Below are positions 8,054-18,585 of a stretch of DNA of 64,000 nucleotides, one piece after another. The DNA lies in NCBI GenBank assembly GCA_036263655.1, contig DATAGP010000062.1, positions 62,001-126,000 on the forward strand. The letters run 5' to 3'. The stretch's first letter is position 1; each line of letters opens with the position of its first letter. Below the pieces are notes generated by a model. The model searched no databases. It was not told the origin of the DNA and saw nothing but the letters and a program-made list of their open reading frames with translations. The stretch comes from Schlegelella_A sp036263655. Its GTDB lineage: Bacteria; Pseudomonadota; Gammaproteobacteria; Burkholderiales; Burkholderiaceae_C. The position numbers and the translations under genes are program-made.

Positions 8054-9274
8054 ATGACAACGCGAGCGCATCCCGTCGGCACCGGCCTCGTCGCCCACGG
8101 CGCCCTGATACCGCTGGCAGGCCTGCTCTCGCTGGCGGCAGCGATGGGCATCGGCCGCTTCGCCTTCACGCCGGTCCTGCCGCTGATGCTGGGCGAGGGC
8201 CTGCTCGACCTCGCGCAGGCCGGCTGGCTGGCCGCCGCCAACTACGCCGGCTACCTCGCCGGCGCGCTCAGCGCGTCGCGCCTGCCGCTGCGCGCCGGTG
8301 CCCTCGCCGCCCTGGCCCTGATCGCGACCGCCGCCTCGACGGCGGCGATGGCGCTGCCGAGCCCGGCGCTCTGGCTGCCGCTGCGCTTCGTCGCCGGTGC
8401 GGCATCGGCATGGGTGTTCGTCGCGACCAGCGTCTGGTGCCTCGGCGCACTGGCCCGGCGCGGCGCGACTCGGGCCAGCGGCTGGGTCTATGCCGGGGTC
8501 GGCTTCGGCATCGCGACGGCCGGCCTGCACTGCCTGTTCGCTGCGGCGGCCGGCGTCGCGTCGCAGCCGCTCTGGCTGCAGCTGGGCGGGCTGGCGCTGC
8601 TCCTCTCGCTGCCGGTCTTCTGGGCGATCGCTCGCCTCGGGTGGAGCGAGGATCGCGCGGGTCCGCCCGGCCCCGCTGAAGCGGCGCCGGCGGACGCGAG
8701 GAGCACGCGCGGCCTCGTCGTCTGCTACGGCGTGATGGGCTACGGCTACATCCTGCCGGCAACCTTCCTGCCCGTGCTGGCGCGCGGCGTCGTCGACGAT
8801 CCACGCCTGTTCGGCCTCGCCTGGCCGCTCTTCGGCGCGACCGCCGCGCTCTCCACGCTCGTCGCCGCCAGGCTGCTGCACGGCCCGACGCGCCTGCGCG
8901 CGTGGGCCGCCTGCCAGCTGCTCATGGGCATCGGCGTGCTGCTGCCGGCGCTCCGGACCAGCGCCTGGACCATCGCCGCCTCGGCACTTCTGGTCGGCGG
9001 CACCTTCATGACCATCACGCTCGCCGGCGTGCAGGAGATGCGTGCCCGCGCCGCCAGCGCGGGCCAGGCGGCATCCCTCGTGGGCCGCATCACGGCAGCG
9101 TTCGCGCTGGGCCAGATCGCGGGCCCCGTCGTATCTTCCTTCCTGCTGCAGCTCGGGCCCGAGGGGCTGGCGCTCGCCCTCGCGAGTGGAGCCTGTGCAC
9201 TGTTCGCGACCGCTGCGTGGCTCTGGCGATCGGGCCGGCCGCGAGCCCATTCGAAGGAGACGTTCGATGCCTGA
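8054..9274 (+). CDS. MFS transporter, YbfB/YjiJ type
   Basis: 406 residues with about 12 predicted membrane segments. The opening helices (AAAMGIGRFAFTPVLPLML) carry the GIGRFAFTP signature of the YbfB/YjiJ subgroup of the major facilitator superfamily. A central hydrophilic loop (ARLGWSEDRAGPPGPAEAAP) separates the two six-helix halves. The substrate is unknown. It is divergent from a LysR gene that probably controls it. Its last eight bases overlap the start of the following carboxymuconolactone-decarboxylase-like gene, indicating cotranslation. Confidence 0.85.
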   Translation: MTTRAHPVGTGLVAHGALIPLAGLLSLAAAMGIGRFAFTPVLPLMLGEGLLDLAQAGWLAAANYAGYLAGALSASRLPLRAGALAALALIATAASTAAMALPSPALWLPLRFVAGAASAWVFVATSVWCLGALARRGATRASGWVYAGVGFGIATAGLHCLFAAAAGVASQPLWLQLGGLALLLSLPVFWAIARLGWSEDRAGPPGPAEAAPADARSTRGLVVCYGVMGYGYILPATFLPVLARGVVDDPRLFGLAWPLFGATAALSTLVAARLLHGPTRLRAWAACQLLMGIGVLLPALRTSAWTIAASALLVGGTFMTITLAGVQEMRARAASAGQAASLVGRITAAFALGQIAGPVVSSFLLQLGPEGLALALASGACALFATAAWLWRSGRPRAHSKETFDA

Positions 9275-9872
9275 CCCCGCTCCGCTCGCCCAGGGCCATG
9301 CCCGCGGCGCCACCGAGCGCCTGCCGATGCCGCCGCTGAGCTCGCTCGACGCGGCGCAGCGCGCCGCCGCGCAGGCGCTCGTCGACGGCCCGCGCAAAGG
9401 CGTCTACGGGCCCTTCCTGCCGCTGCTGCGCAGCCCCGTGCTGCTCGAGCGCGTGGCCGGACTCGGCGAGTTCCTCCGCTTCGAGAGCGTGCTCGAGCCG
9501 CGCGTGCGCGAGCTGGCGACCTGCGTCGTCGCCCGGCACGTCAGCAACCGCTTCGAGTGGGCGATGCACGCACCGCTGGCGGTCCGGGCGGGGGTCGCCG
9601 CCGAGGCCATCGACGCGATCCGGCAAGGTGCGGCGCCGCCCCGGCTCGCCGCCGACGAGCAGGCCGCCTTCGACTTCGTGCGCGAGATCCTGGCGACGCA
9701 CGGCGTCAGCGACCCCACGTACGGGGCCGCGCTCGGGCGCTGGGGCGAGCGCGGCATCGTCGAGCTCACGAAGCTGGTGGGCTACTTCGCGATGGTCTCG
9801 TGGCTGATGAACGTCGCCCGCACGCCCGCCCAGGCGGGCGGAGAGGCGGCGATCGAAGCCTTTCCGCAGTAG
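9267..9872 (+). CDS. Carboxymuconolactone decarboxylase-like (AhpD-fold) protein
   Basis: 201 residues. The AhpD-like helical fold is indicated by LRFESVLEPRVRELATCVVA and RFEWAMHAPLAVRAGV, where the E-W-x-x-H block is the family's core. Only one Cys lies in the core region and the CxxC redox pair of true AhpD is absent, so a peroxidase-reductase role is unlikely. It could be a lactone decarboxylase or an accessory protein. The ATG at 9267 overlaps the MFS stop. Confidence 0.8.
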   Translation: MPDPAPLAQGHARGATERLPMPPLSSLDAAQRAAAQALVDGPRKGVYGPFLPLLRSPVLLERVAGLGEFLRFESVLEPRVRELATCVVARHVSNRFEWAMHAPLAVRAGVAAEAIDAIRQGAAPPRLAADEQAAFDFVREILATHGVSDPTYGAALGRWGERGIVELTKLVGYFAMVSWLMNVARTPAQAGGEAAIEAFPQ

Positions 9873-9923
9873 CCGCTTGCGCAACGCTCCGGTTCGGCGC
9901 CGCGCCGCGGGGTGCGGCCGGCC

Positions 9924-10217
9924 TCAGACGATCAGTGCCGGCAAGCCCTGCCACAGCACGGCGAGCGCGGACAGCGCGGCGCCGAGGAAGGCGAGGAGGA
10001 GCAGCCACTGGTCGAACGGGTCGATCGCGCCGCCCCGGCGCGCCGGCGCGGTGCGCCAGAGGAGCCAGGCGTCGGCGCCGAGACAGGCGACGGTGAAGAC
10101 CCCGGCCACGACGCTGGCGGTGGGGGTCGTCAGCCAGATGCTGGCGATCAGGTACAGGCCGAAGAAGTGGACCGTCCAGACGAGCAGGCCACCCAGCGAC
10201 AGAAGCCATATCGGCAT
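9924..10217 (-). CDS. Small three-helix membrane protein at the end of the caa3 oxidase operon
   Basis: 97 residues with three hydrophobic segments (LLSLGGLLVWTVHFFGLYLI; SVVAGVFTVACLGADAWLLW; WLLLLAFLGAALSALAVLW). The start codon directly follows the stop of the fused oxidase subunit gene, so it is the last gene of that operon. I do not recognise the family. The position suggests an extra small subunit or assembly factor of the oxidase, analogous to subunit IV/CoxD, but no sequence motif proves it. Confidence 0.75.
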   Translation of the reverse strand: MPIWLLSLGGLLVWTVHFFGLYLIASIWLTTPTASVVAGVFTVACLGADAWLLWRTAPARRGGAIDPFDQWLLLLAFLGAALSALAVLWQGLPALIV

Positions 10218-12755
10218 TCAGCCCCCGGCCGGGAAGAGGCGCACGAGGAGCGCCGACACGCCTGCCTGCGCGGCCGTGTAGGCGATGAACATCACGGTGA
10301 GGTCGAAGCTGTTGTTGTGCGGCCGGGTGACGAGCCCCCGGCTCGTTCGCGCGGCCATGTAGAGCGCCATCAGCACCGCCACGCTCGTCAGGAAGCCGCC
10401 TTGCGCCAGGAAGGCAGCGATGAGCGCCGCCTGTGCGCTGAGCTGGGGCTCGAGGCCGAAGCCGCGCCAGCTCCACGCATCGCACCCGTAGGCGGCAGCG
10501 AGCACCAGCGCTGCCGACACGAGCATCGCGGGCGAGCCCCACAGCGTGCTCTTCGGGCGTGCCATGAGCCGGCGCGACAGGAGCGCGAGAGCGGCCGCCG
10601 CGGCATAGCCGGCGGCGATCGCCCACACCCATCCCGAGTCCGGCGCCGGACGCCAGAACGCCGGCTTGACGCCGTGCAGGAAGAACCAGCTGAACACCGT
10701 CATCACCCAGACCATCCCGACCACGACCAGCAGGATGGTCATGGCCCACCAGCCGTGGGTGCGCGAGCCGACCACGTAGGTCGGCAGGACGATGCCCGCG
10801 CCGACGTCGGCCTGCCCGACGGCCACCGGCCGGTCGGTGTCCCACATCCAGCGCACGACGCACACGATCGCGAGCACGCCGCTCGCCATCGCCACGCCGG
10901 ACGCCTGGACGGTCAGGAGGAGGAAGAACCCGGCCGTGAAGACGGCGGCGAAGAGCGGCCATGCCGACGGCCCCGGCATGATCTGCAGGTACTCCGGCTC
11001 GGCGCGCAGCGGGCTGGTGATGAGGGTCTCGCGGTGCCCGGTGGGCGCGCCGGGAAGGAAATAGCGCCCGGCCTCGACGTCCTCGCCCAGCTTCGCGTCG
11101 TCCCAGAGCGGATCCCGGCTCCTGACGACCGGGATGCTGCGCGTCGAGTAGAGGCCGGTCGGCAGCCACTCGAGCGTGCCGCCGCCATAGACGTTGCCGG
11201 CGTTGTCCTCGGTCGCGAAGCGGAAGTTGCGCGCGAGGTCGAACAGGAACAGCAGCACGCCGGCGCCGAGGATGAAGGCGCCGGCGGTCGAGACGAGGTT
11301 GACGAGGGCGAGGTCCGAGCCCGGCAGGTAGGTGTAGACGCGCCGCGGCATGCCCATGAGGCCCGTCAGGTGCATCGGCAGGAAGGTCACCTGGAAGCCG
11401 CCGAACATCAGCCAGAACACCCACTTGCCGAGCCGCTCCGAGAGCGCGCGCCGGCTCATCATCGGCAGCCAGTAGTAGAACGCGGCGAAGAGCGGGAACA
11501 CCATGCCGCCGAACAGCACGTAATGAAGGTGGGCGACGATGAAGTAGGTGTCGTGCGCCTGCCAGTCGAACGGCACCAGCGCGACCATGACGCCGGTCAG
11601 CCCGCCGATCGTGAAGGTGACGAGCGCGCCGAGCAGGAAGAGCGTCGGCACGTTGAAGCGTGCGCGCCCCTGCGCGAAGGTCGCGATCCAGGCGAACACC
11701 TGGATGCCCGCGGGCACGCTGACCGCCATGCTCGCCGCCGAGAAGAAGCTGATCGAGAGCGTCGGCATGCCGGTCGCGAACATGTGGTGTGACCACACGC
11801 CGAAGCTGATGAAGCCGGTGCCGACCAGCGCCAGCACGAGCAGCTGGTAGCCGACGATCGGCACCCGCGCCAGCGTCGCGACCATCATCGACATCAGCCC
11901 GGCCGCGGGCAGGAAGATGATGTAGACCTCCGGGTGGCCGAAGAACCAGAACAGGTGCTGCCAGAGGAGCGGGTCGCCGCCGCGCGTCGCGTCGAAGAAC
12001 GGCCAGTTGAGCGCGCGCTCGAGCTCGAGCAGCAGCGTGCACAGGATCACCGCCGGGAAAGCCAGGATGATCATCACCGCGAAGACCAGCATCGCCCAGG
12101 CGAAGAGCGGCATCCTGTCGAGCGACATGCCGGGGGCGCGCGTGCGCAGCACGCCGACGATGATCTCGATCGCGCCGGCGATGGCGGAGATCTCGATGAA
12201 GCCGATGCCGAGCAGCCAGAAGTCGGCGTTGATGCCCGGCGAGTAGGTCGTCGACGTCAGCGGCGGGTACATGAACCAGCCGCCGTCCGGCGCCAGGCCG
12301 ACGAAGAGAGAGGCGAAGAAGCACAGGCCGCCGACCAGGTAGGCCCAGAAGGCATAGGCCGACAGGCGCGGGAACGGCAGGTCGCGCGCGGCGAGCATCT
12401 GCGGCAGCAGCAGGACCCCCATCGCCTCGACGGCCGGCACGGCGAACAGGAACATCATCACCGTGCCGTGCATGGTGAAGAACTGGTTGTACGTCTCCTG
12501 GCCGAGCACGCCGTTCAGCGGCAGCGCCAGCTGCGTCCGCATGACGAGGGCCAGCACGCCGGCGAGCAGGAAGAAGAGGAAGGCGGCGCCGACGTACCAG
12601 GTGCCGATGTAGTTGTTGTTGACGACCGTGAGCCGTCGCCAGCCGCCCGGCGCGCGCCAGATCCGCTTCAGCTCCTCGAACTCGCCCGGCGGCCGCTCGC
12701 CCTGCGTCGGAAAGCGGTCGTAGAGCGCCGCATCGAAACCGGTCTCGGAGCTCAC
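10218..12755 (-). CDS. Cytochrome c oxidase, fused subunits I and III (caa3 type)
   Basis: 845 residues. The subunit I part (about 1-600) has the haem-copper residues: the N-terminal haem His in FFTMHGTVMMF, the CuB/Tyr cross-link motif GHPEVYIIFLP near residue 273, the His pair in GVWSHHMFATGM, and the last haem ligands in HDTYFIVAHLHYVLFGG. The subunit III part follows (WFFLHGVKPAFWRP onward, to about 845) as a fusion, a layout known from caa3 and SoxM-type oxidases. The enzyme reduces oxygen to water at the inner membrane and pumps protons. The GTG start at 12755 overlaps the coxB stop (GTGA). Confidence 0.93.
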   Translation of the reverse strand: MSSETGFDAALYDRFPTQGERPPGEFEELKRIWRAPGGWRRLTVVNNNYIGTWYVGAAFLFFLLAGVLALVMRTQLALPLNGVLGQETYNQFFTMHGTVMMFLFAVPAVEAMGVLLLPQMLAARDLPFPRLSAYAFWAYLVGGLCFFASLFVGLAPDGGWFMYPPLTSTTYSPGINADFWLLGIGFIEISAIAGAIEIIVGVLRTRAPGMSLDRMPLFAWAMLVFAVMIILAFPAVILCTLLLELERALNWPFFDATRGGDPLLWQHLFWFFGHPEVYIIFLPAAGLMSMMVATLARVPIVGYQLLVLALVGTGFISFGVWSHHMFATGMPTLSISFFSAASMAVSVPAGIQVFAWIATFAQGRARFNVPTLFLLGALVTFTIGGLTGVMVALVPFDWQAHDTYFIVAHLHYVLFGGMVFPLFAAFYYWLPMMSRRALSERLGKWVFWLMFGGFQVTFLPMHLTGLMGMPRRVYTYLPGSDLALVNLVSTAGAFILGAGVLLFLFDLARNFRFATEDNAGNVYGGGTLEWLPTGLYSTRSIPVVRSRDPLWDDAKLGEDVEAGRYFLPGAPTGHRETLITSPLRAEPEYLQIMPGPSAWPLFAAVFTAGFFLLLTVQASGVAMASGVLAIVCVVRWMWDTDRPVAVGQADVGAGIVLPTYVVGSRTHGWWAMTILLVVVGMVWVMTVFSWFFLHGVKPAFWRPAPDSGWVWAIAAGYAAAAALALLSRRLMARPKSTLWGSPAMLVSAALVLAAAYGCDAWSWRGFGLEPQLSAQAALIAAFLAQGGFLTSVAVLMALYMAARTSRGLVTRPHNNSFDLTVMFIAYTAAQAGVSALLVRLFPAGG

Positions 12756-13732
12756 CGCTGTGCTTCGAGGTACTCGGCGAGCGCCCGCAGGTCCTCGCCG
12801 GCGAGATTCGCGTAGGCCGGCATGCGGTTGCCTGGCTTGATCGCCTGCGCGTTGCCGATCCAGCCCATCAGGGTGCCGCGGTTGTTGGGCAGGATGCCGG
12901 CGCCCAGCGTGCGCCGCTGCCCGACGTGGCTGAGGTCGGGCCCCGCCGCGCCGTCGTACGGCGTGCCGGCGATGCGATGGCAGGCGGCGCAGCCGACCGA
13001 GGCGAACAGCCGTTCGCCGCGCTGCGCGCCGGCCGAGAGCGGCGCGGCGGCGCGGGCCTGCCGTTCGGCGAGCCAGCGCTGGAACTCGCCCGGCTCGTGC
13101 GCCACGACCTGCAGGCCCATGAGCGCGTGCGGGCCGCCGCAGTACTCGGCACAGAGGCCGCCGAAGACGCCGGGCCGGTCGGCCTGCAGGCGGAGCAGGT
13201 TCGTGCGGCCCGGGATCATGTCGAGCTTGCCCGACAGGCGCGGCACCCAGAAGTTGTGGATGACGTCCTCGGAGGTGAGCTCCAGCACCACCGGCCGGCC
13301 AGCCGGGATGTGCAGCTCGTTGGCATCGACGAGCACCGTGCGCTGCTGCGCGTCGAGGTAGTCGACGCGCCACCACCACATCAGCCCGGTGACCCGGATC
13401 CGCATCTCGTCGCCGCGGATCGGCGCCGACAGCTCGCGCGTCAGCGACAGGCCCCAGACGAGCAGCGCGGTCAGCACCAGCGCCGGGAAGGCGATGCCGG
13501 CGATCCAGATCGTCGCGACGCCGCCGAGCCGTGCCTTCAGCGCCGGCTTGCCGAAGAGCGCGATCCACAGCGCCGCGAGCACGATGAGCGTGACGCCGAG
13601 CCCGATCGCGAACAGCGCCCAGGCCAGGGTGGTGATCGAGCCGGCGTACGGCCCCGCCGGATCGAGCACCGCCGGCGGCGAGCCGCCGCCGAGGTCAACG
13701 GTCGGCGATCGTGTAAAGGTACGCAGCGACAT
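12752..13732 (-). CDS. coxB: Cytochrome c oxidase subunit II with C-terminal haem c domain
   Basis: 326 residues. Two membrane segments lie in the first 110 residues, followed by the CuA cupredoxin domain with ligands in CAEYCGGPHALM (about 195-206). A cytochrome c domain has haem motif CAACH (about 247-251) and an axial Met in GNRMPAYANL. A CuA domain with a covalently bound haem defines the caa3 type, which takes electrons from soluble or attached cytochrome c. The start overlaps the end of the upstream cytochrome gene by 38 bases and the stop overlaps the subunit I/III gene. Confidence 0.93.
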   Translation of the reverse strand: MSLRTFTRSPTVDLGGGSPPAVLDPAGPYAGSITTLAWALFAIGLGVTLIVLAALWIALFGKPALKARLGGVATIWIAGIAFPALVLTALLVWGLSLTRELSAPIRGDEMRIRVTGLMWWWRVDYLDAQQRTVLVDANELHIPAGRPVVLELTSEDVIHNFWVPRLSGKLDMIPGRTNLLRLQADRPGVFGGLCAEYCGGPHALMGLQVVAHEPGEFQRWLAERQARAAAPLSAGAQRGERLFASVGCAACHRIAGTPYDGAAGPDLSHVGQRRTLGAGILPNNRGTLMGWIGNAQAIKPGNRMPAYANLAGEDLRALAEYLEAQR

Positions 13733-14069
13733 CGCGCGATTCCTGTTCCGTCAGCGGCATGGCGGGCATGGTCGTTCCGGGCAGCACCTCGGGGGCGTTG
13801 CGGACATAGGCGGCCAGCAGGTCCGGCCGATTGGGCAAGTGCCCGGCGACGAGGTTAGCCTTGCCGAACCCGCGCAGCGACGGGCCGACCGAGCCCTGCG
13901 GCCAGCGCAGGCCCGGGATCGCATGGCAGCTGCCGCAGCCGACGCGCGCCATCGCCTCCAGGCCGCGCGCCGGATCGGCCTCGGGCATGGCGTGCGTCCA
14001 CTCCGGCGGCGGCGCGCAGCCTGCCAGGAGGAGCGGCAGCAGCGGGAGAACGGAGCGGATGGTGAGCAA
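13695..14069 (-). CDS. Monohaem c-type cytochrome lipoprotein
   Basis: 124 residues from TTG 14069. That start gives a short lipoprotein signal with lipobox LLLAGC and a Cys at residue 18. The mature part has one haem site CGSCH and a Met ligand in GTTMPAMPLTEQESRDVAAY. It is probably an electron donor to the oxidase encoded just downstream. A longer version starting further upstream is open, but it would run into the divergent gene and lacks a signal. The start is inferred from the lipobox. Confidence 0.75.
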   Translation of the reverse strand: MLTIRSVLPLLPLLLAGCAPPPEWTHAMPEADPARGLEAMARVGCGSCHAIPGLRWPQGSVGPSLRGFGKANLVAGHLPNRPDLLAAYVRNAPEVLPGTTMPAMPLTEQESRDVAAYLYTIADR

Positions 14070-14094
14070 GGGCAGGGGCGGTCGGCGGCAGCTA

Positions 14095-14859
14095 GTGTGG
14101 CGTGTTTGCGCGGCCGTCCTCGTGACCGCGCTGGCATCCTGCGGGCCCGTGCGAACGACGTCGGCCGAGCGCTTCCGGGCCTCGGGAGAGCTCATCGCCT
14201 GGAGCGGCGGCGACGCCGGCGCAGCCAATGCCTGCTTCACCTGTCACGGCCTGGACGGACGCGGCAACGGCGCCGGCGCACCGCGCCTCGCGGGCCTCGG
14301 CATCGGCTACCTCGACCGCCAGCTCGAGGCGTACGGCGACGGCCGGCGACGGCATCCGCAGATGGCGTGGATCGCGCGGCGGCTGACCGCGAACGATCGC
14401 CGGGCGGTCTCGGCCTACTACGACGGCCTGCCCTGGGAAGCGTCCCCGCGCGCGCCGGCGGCCTCGCCGCCGCCCGGGCTCTGGGTCGACGGCGACCCGG
14501 CTCGCGGACTTCCCGCCTGCGCCTCGTGCCACGGCCTGCACGGCGAAGGCGAAGGCTTCGCCAGCCCGCCGCTGGCCGGCCAGCCGGCGGCCTACCAGGC
14601 GCAGCAGCTGGAGAGCTGGCGACGGTCGGAGCGGCGCACCGACCCCGAGCACGTCATGCTGCGGATCAGCCAGCGCCTGACGCCCCGCGAAGCGGCGGCC
14701 CTTTCCGCGTATGCGTCGGGGCTGGCGGGTTCGCCGGCGGGTTCGTCTCCTCGTCCGGGATCTCCGGCAGCATCGCCCGAAGGACGTCGTTCCGTTCCCA
14801 GAAGTGATGCTTCAGCGCCGCTCCCACATGCAGCGGAACGAGCAGGAGCAGGGCGATGA
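14095..14859 (+). CDS. Dihaem c-type cytochrome lipoprotein (cytochrome c4-like)
   Basis: 254 residues from GTG 14095 (ATG 14059 is a longer alternative that would overlap the divergent gene). A 15-residue signal ends in lipobox ALASC. There are two haem domains, CFTCHGLDGRGNG and CASCHGLHGEGEG, each followed by a Met (HPQMAW; PEHVML), the arrangement of c4 cytochromes. It runs opposite to the oxidase operon yet sits inside it, so a role in delivering electrons is likely. The last 65 codons (after SAYASGLAG) look like non-domain sequence and overlap the antiparallel cytochrome b561 gene by 194 bases. Confidence 0.8.
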   Translation: MWRVCAAVLVTALASCGPVRTTSAERFRASGELIAWSGGDAGAANACFTCHGLDGRGNGAGAPRLAGLGIGYLDRQLEAYGDGRRRHPQMAWIARRLTANDRRAVSAYYDGLPWEASPRAPAASPPPGLWVDGDPARGLPACASCHGLHGEGEGFASPPLAGQPAAYQAQQLESWRRSERRTDPEHVMLRISQRLTPREAAALSAYASGLAGSPAGSSPRPGSPAASPEGRRSVPRSDASAPLPHAAERAGAGR

Positions 14860-15352
14860 CGAGGACGTCGTGGACGTCGTTCGCCACGTCCAGGATGAGC
14901 CAGCGCGTCTCGAGCGGCAGCTCGTCGAACGGCATCCGCGGCCACGGCACGACGCCCGCGAGCTGGAGCGGGCCCGGTTCCGCTTCCGCCGACCACATCG
15001 CCCAGCCGCTGAGAGGCAGGCCGAAGAAGCAGACGTAGAACACGACGACGGTGACGCGGGCCACCCCGATCTGCCACCAGCCGAGGCGGTCGGCGTCGTT
15101 CACGGGCGCGGGGATGAGCATGCGCCAGAGGAGGCGCAGCGCCGCCAGGACGAGGATCGGCAGTCCGACGGCGCTGTGCACCTGCAGCGCATAAACCTTG
15201 TCGCCGCCGGCGAAGGTCCAGCTGGCGTAGACGCCCCAGGCGAGCTGGAAGACGACCAGCGCCGCCATGACCCAGTGGAAGGCGACGCCCACCGGCGTGT
15301 AGCGGCCTTCGTCCGTGTACGTGCGCGCCCAGGCGCGCACGCGCTCGATCAT
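14666..15352 (-). CDS. Cytochrome b561-type membrane protein
   Basis: 228 residues with four main membrane helices. Haem-ligand histidines are visible in VGVAFHWVMAALVVFQ and LQVHSAVGLPILVLAALRL near the N-terminus, and in VHDVLVIALLLLVPLHVGAAL near the C-terminus. The family carries electrons in the inner membrane, often from quinol to a small c-type or b-type partner. The start overlaps the stop of ctaG by ATGA. The Pro-rich C-terminal tail (NPPANPPAP) lies in DNA that also codes for the dihaem cytochrome on the other strand. Confidence 0.85.
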   Translation of the reverse strand: MIERVRAWARTYTDEGRYTPVGVAFHWVMAALVVFQLAWGVYASWTFAGGDKVYALQVHSAVGLPILVLAALRLLWRMLIPAPVNDADRLGWWQIGVARVTVVVFYVCFFGLPLSGWAMWSAEAEPGPLQLAGVVPWPRMPFDELPLETRWLILDVANDVHDVLVIALLLLVPLHVGAALKHHFWERNDVLRAMLPEIPDEETNPPANPPAPTHTRKGPPLRGASGAG

Positions 15353-16116
15353 GCGGACAGGGGCGCCGGGCGCGCCTGGCGGGCGAGCCAGCGGCCGAGG
15401 ACGACGAGGGCGGCCACGAGATAGAAGCCGCTGGCGGGCGCCCACATGACGAGCCCGCCGAGCTGCTGGTCTTCGAGCGGCGTCAGGCCCCAGGCGAAGG
15501 TGCTCGCCAGGTGCGGCGCGTAGAGCGCGCCGGCACTGAAGGTCAGCAGGGCGCCCAGCAGTCCCATCTGCACCATCGTCGCCAGCAGCGCCGCGGCAGC
15601 CGCCACGGGCGAGGCGCGGCGGACCGCGCTCCAGAACCCCAGCGCGACGCCGACGAGGCTCGCCTGCATGAGCCAGTACACGGCGTCGTGGCCGAGCGCG
15701 ACGGCGTACAGCGGCGGCGCATGCCAGGCCCAGAAGACGACCGCCTGCACCGCGGTCCAGGCGGCGAGCGAGCCGCGCATCGGCCACGTGCCCGCCATCC
15801 CGCCGCGGAGCGGGCGCGCCGGCAGCGCGGCGACGAGCAGCGGCGCAAGCGCGGCGGTGAGGAGGACGTGGTGCGCGACCCGGGCCGAGAACAACGCGGA
15901 GGTGAGCGCGCAGAACGGCGAGACGAACAGCAGGACGAAGCCGGCGAGCGCCGCCGCCGCCGCACCCGGCCGCGCGCCGGGCTCGGCACGCAGGCGAAAC
16001 CACGTCCAGGCCAAGCCCGCGCCGACGAGCAGCACGTTGGGATCGACGTTCCAGCGCCCGAGCCAGTCGCCCGGCGACGGGGCCGTGCCGCAATAGGGAG
16101 TCCAGAGGGGTGGCAT
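15349..16116 (-). CDS. ctaG: Cytochrome c oxidase assembly protein, caa3_CtaG family
   Basis: 255 residues, mostly hydrophobic with about seven membrane segments. Family-like features are a His in FSARVAHHVLLTAALAPL and the WAWHAPPLY block. The bacterial caa3 CtaG family is needed for assembly of the copper centre in caa3 oxidases, which fits the neighbouring oxidase genes. It is distinct from the Cox11-type protein sometimes given the same symbol. It is the first gene of the minus-strand run that ends at 9924. Confidence 0.85.
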   Translation of the reverse strand: MPPLWTPYCGTAPSPGDWLGRWNVDPNVLLVGAGLAWTWFRLRAEPGARPGAAAAALAGFVLLFVSPFCALTSALFSARVAHHVLLTAALAPLLVAALPARPLRGGMAGTWPMRGSLAAWTAVQAVVFWAWHAPPLYAVALGHDAVYWLMQASLVGVALGFWSAVRRASPVAAAAALLATMVQMGLLGALLTFSAGALYAPHLASTFAWGLTPLEDQQLGGLVMWAPASGFYLVAALVVLGRWLARQARPAPLSA

Positions 16117-16240
16117 GAACGGCGATCCGCAGTGGCGCGGGCATTCTCACGCCCGCACGCCACGACGACAACAGGCCAGGGACATGGCGCCACGGCCCCG
16201 CTCGCCGAACCGCGCGCGCGACGCAAGCGCGGACCTCCGC

Positions 16241-17961
<1,721 letters not shown>

Positions 17962-18021
17962 CGCTGAAGGCGCAGCGATCCACCGCTCCCTCTGCCGCTG
18001 CACGCTTTCATCCAGCAACCC

Positions 18022-18585
18022 ATGGCCCCCCGGACCGACGACGCGGAAGACCCATGCACGGTGCTCACCGTCGGCCACTCGACGCGGCCGATCGAGGGCT
18101 TCATCGATCTGCTGCGCGCCCACGGCGTGACCCAGCTCGTCGACGTCCGCACGGTGCCGCGCTCGCGCCACAACCCGCAGTACGGCCAGGAGGCGCTGCA
18201 GGCCGCGCTGGCCGCCGCGAACATCGGCTACGCCCATGCGCCGGGCCTCGGCGGCTTCAGGCGGCCCTCGCCCGACTCGCCGAACGCGGGCTGGCGCAAC
18301 CTGTCGTTCCGCGGCTACGCCGACTACATGCAGACGCCTGACTTCGAGGCCGAGCTGACGAACGTCATCGAGCTCGCGCGCACCGATCGCGTCGCGCTCA
18401 TGTGCGCCGAGGCCGTGCCCTGGCGCTGCCACCGCTCGCTGATCGCCGACGCGCTGGCCGTGCACGGCGTGACGCCGTGCGAGATCGCCAGCGCGACACG
18501 GCTGCAGAAGCACCGCCTCGCGCCGTTCGCCTGCGTGCACGGCGAGACCCTCACCTACCCTGCCCCTCCCGAGCCCGAGTCGTAG
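18022..18585 (+). CDS. DUF488 family protein
   Basis: 187 residues. The DUF488 landmarks are present: VLTVGHSTRPIEGFIDLL at the start, LVDVRTVPRSRHNPQY, and the Cys-rich block MCAEAVPWRCHRSLIADAL. The function of the family is unknown; the Cys/His block suggests metal or nucleotide handling. It is divergent from the hybrid kinase and its last 35 bases overlap the end of the converging MmgE/PrpD gene. Confidence 0.9.
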   Translation: MAPRTDDAEDPCTVLTVGHSTRPIEGFIDLLRAHGVTQLVDVRTVPRSRHNPQYGQEALQAALAAANIGYAHAPGLGGFRRPSPDSPNAGWRNLSFRGYADYMQTPDFEAELTNVIELARTDRVALMCAEAVPWRCHRSLIADALAVHGVTPCEIASATRLQKHRLAPFACVHGETLTYPAPPEPES

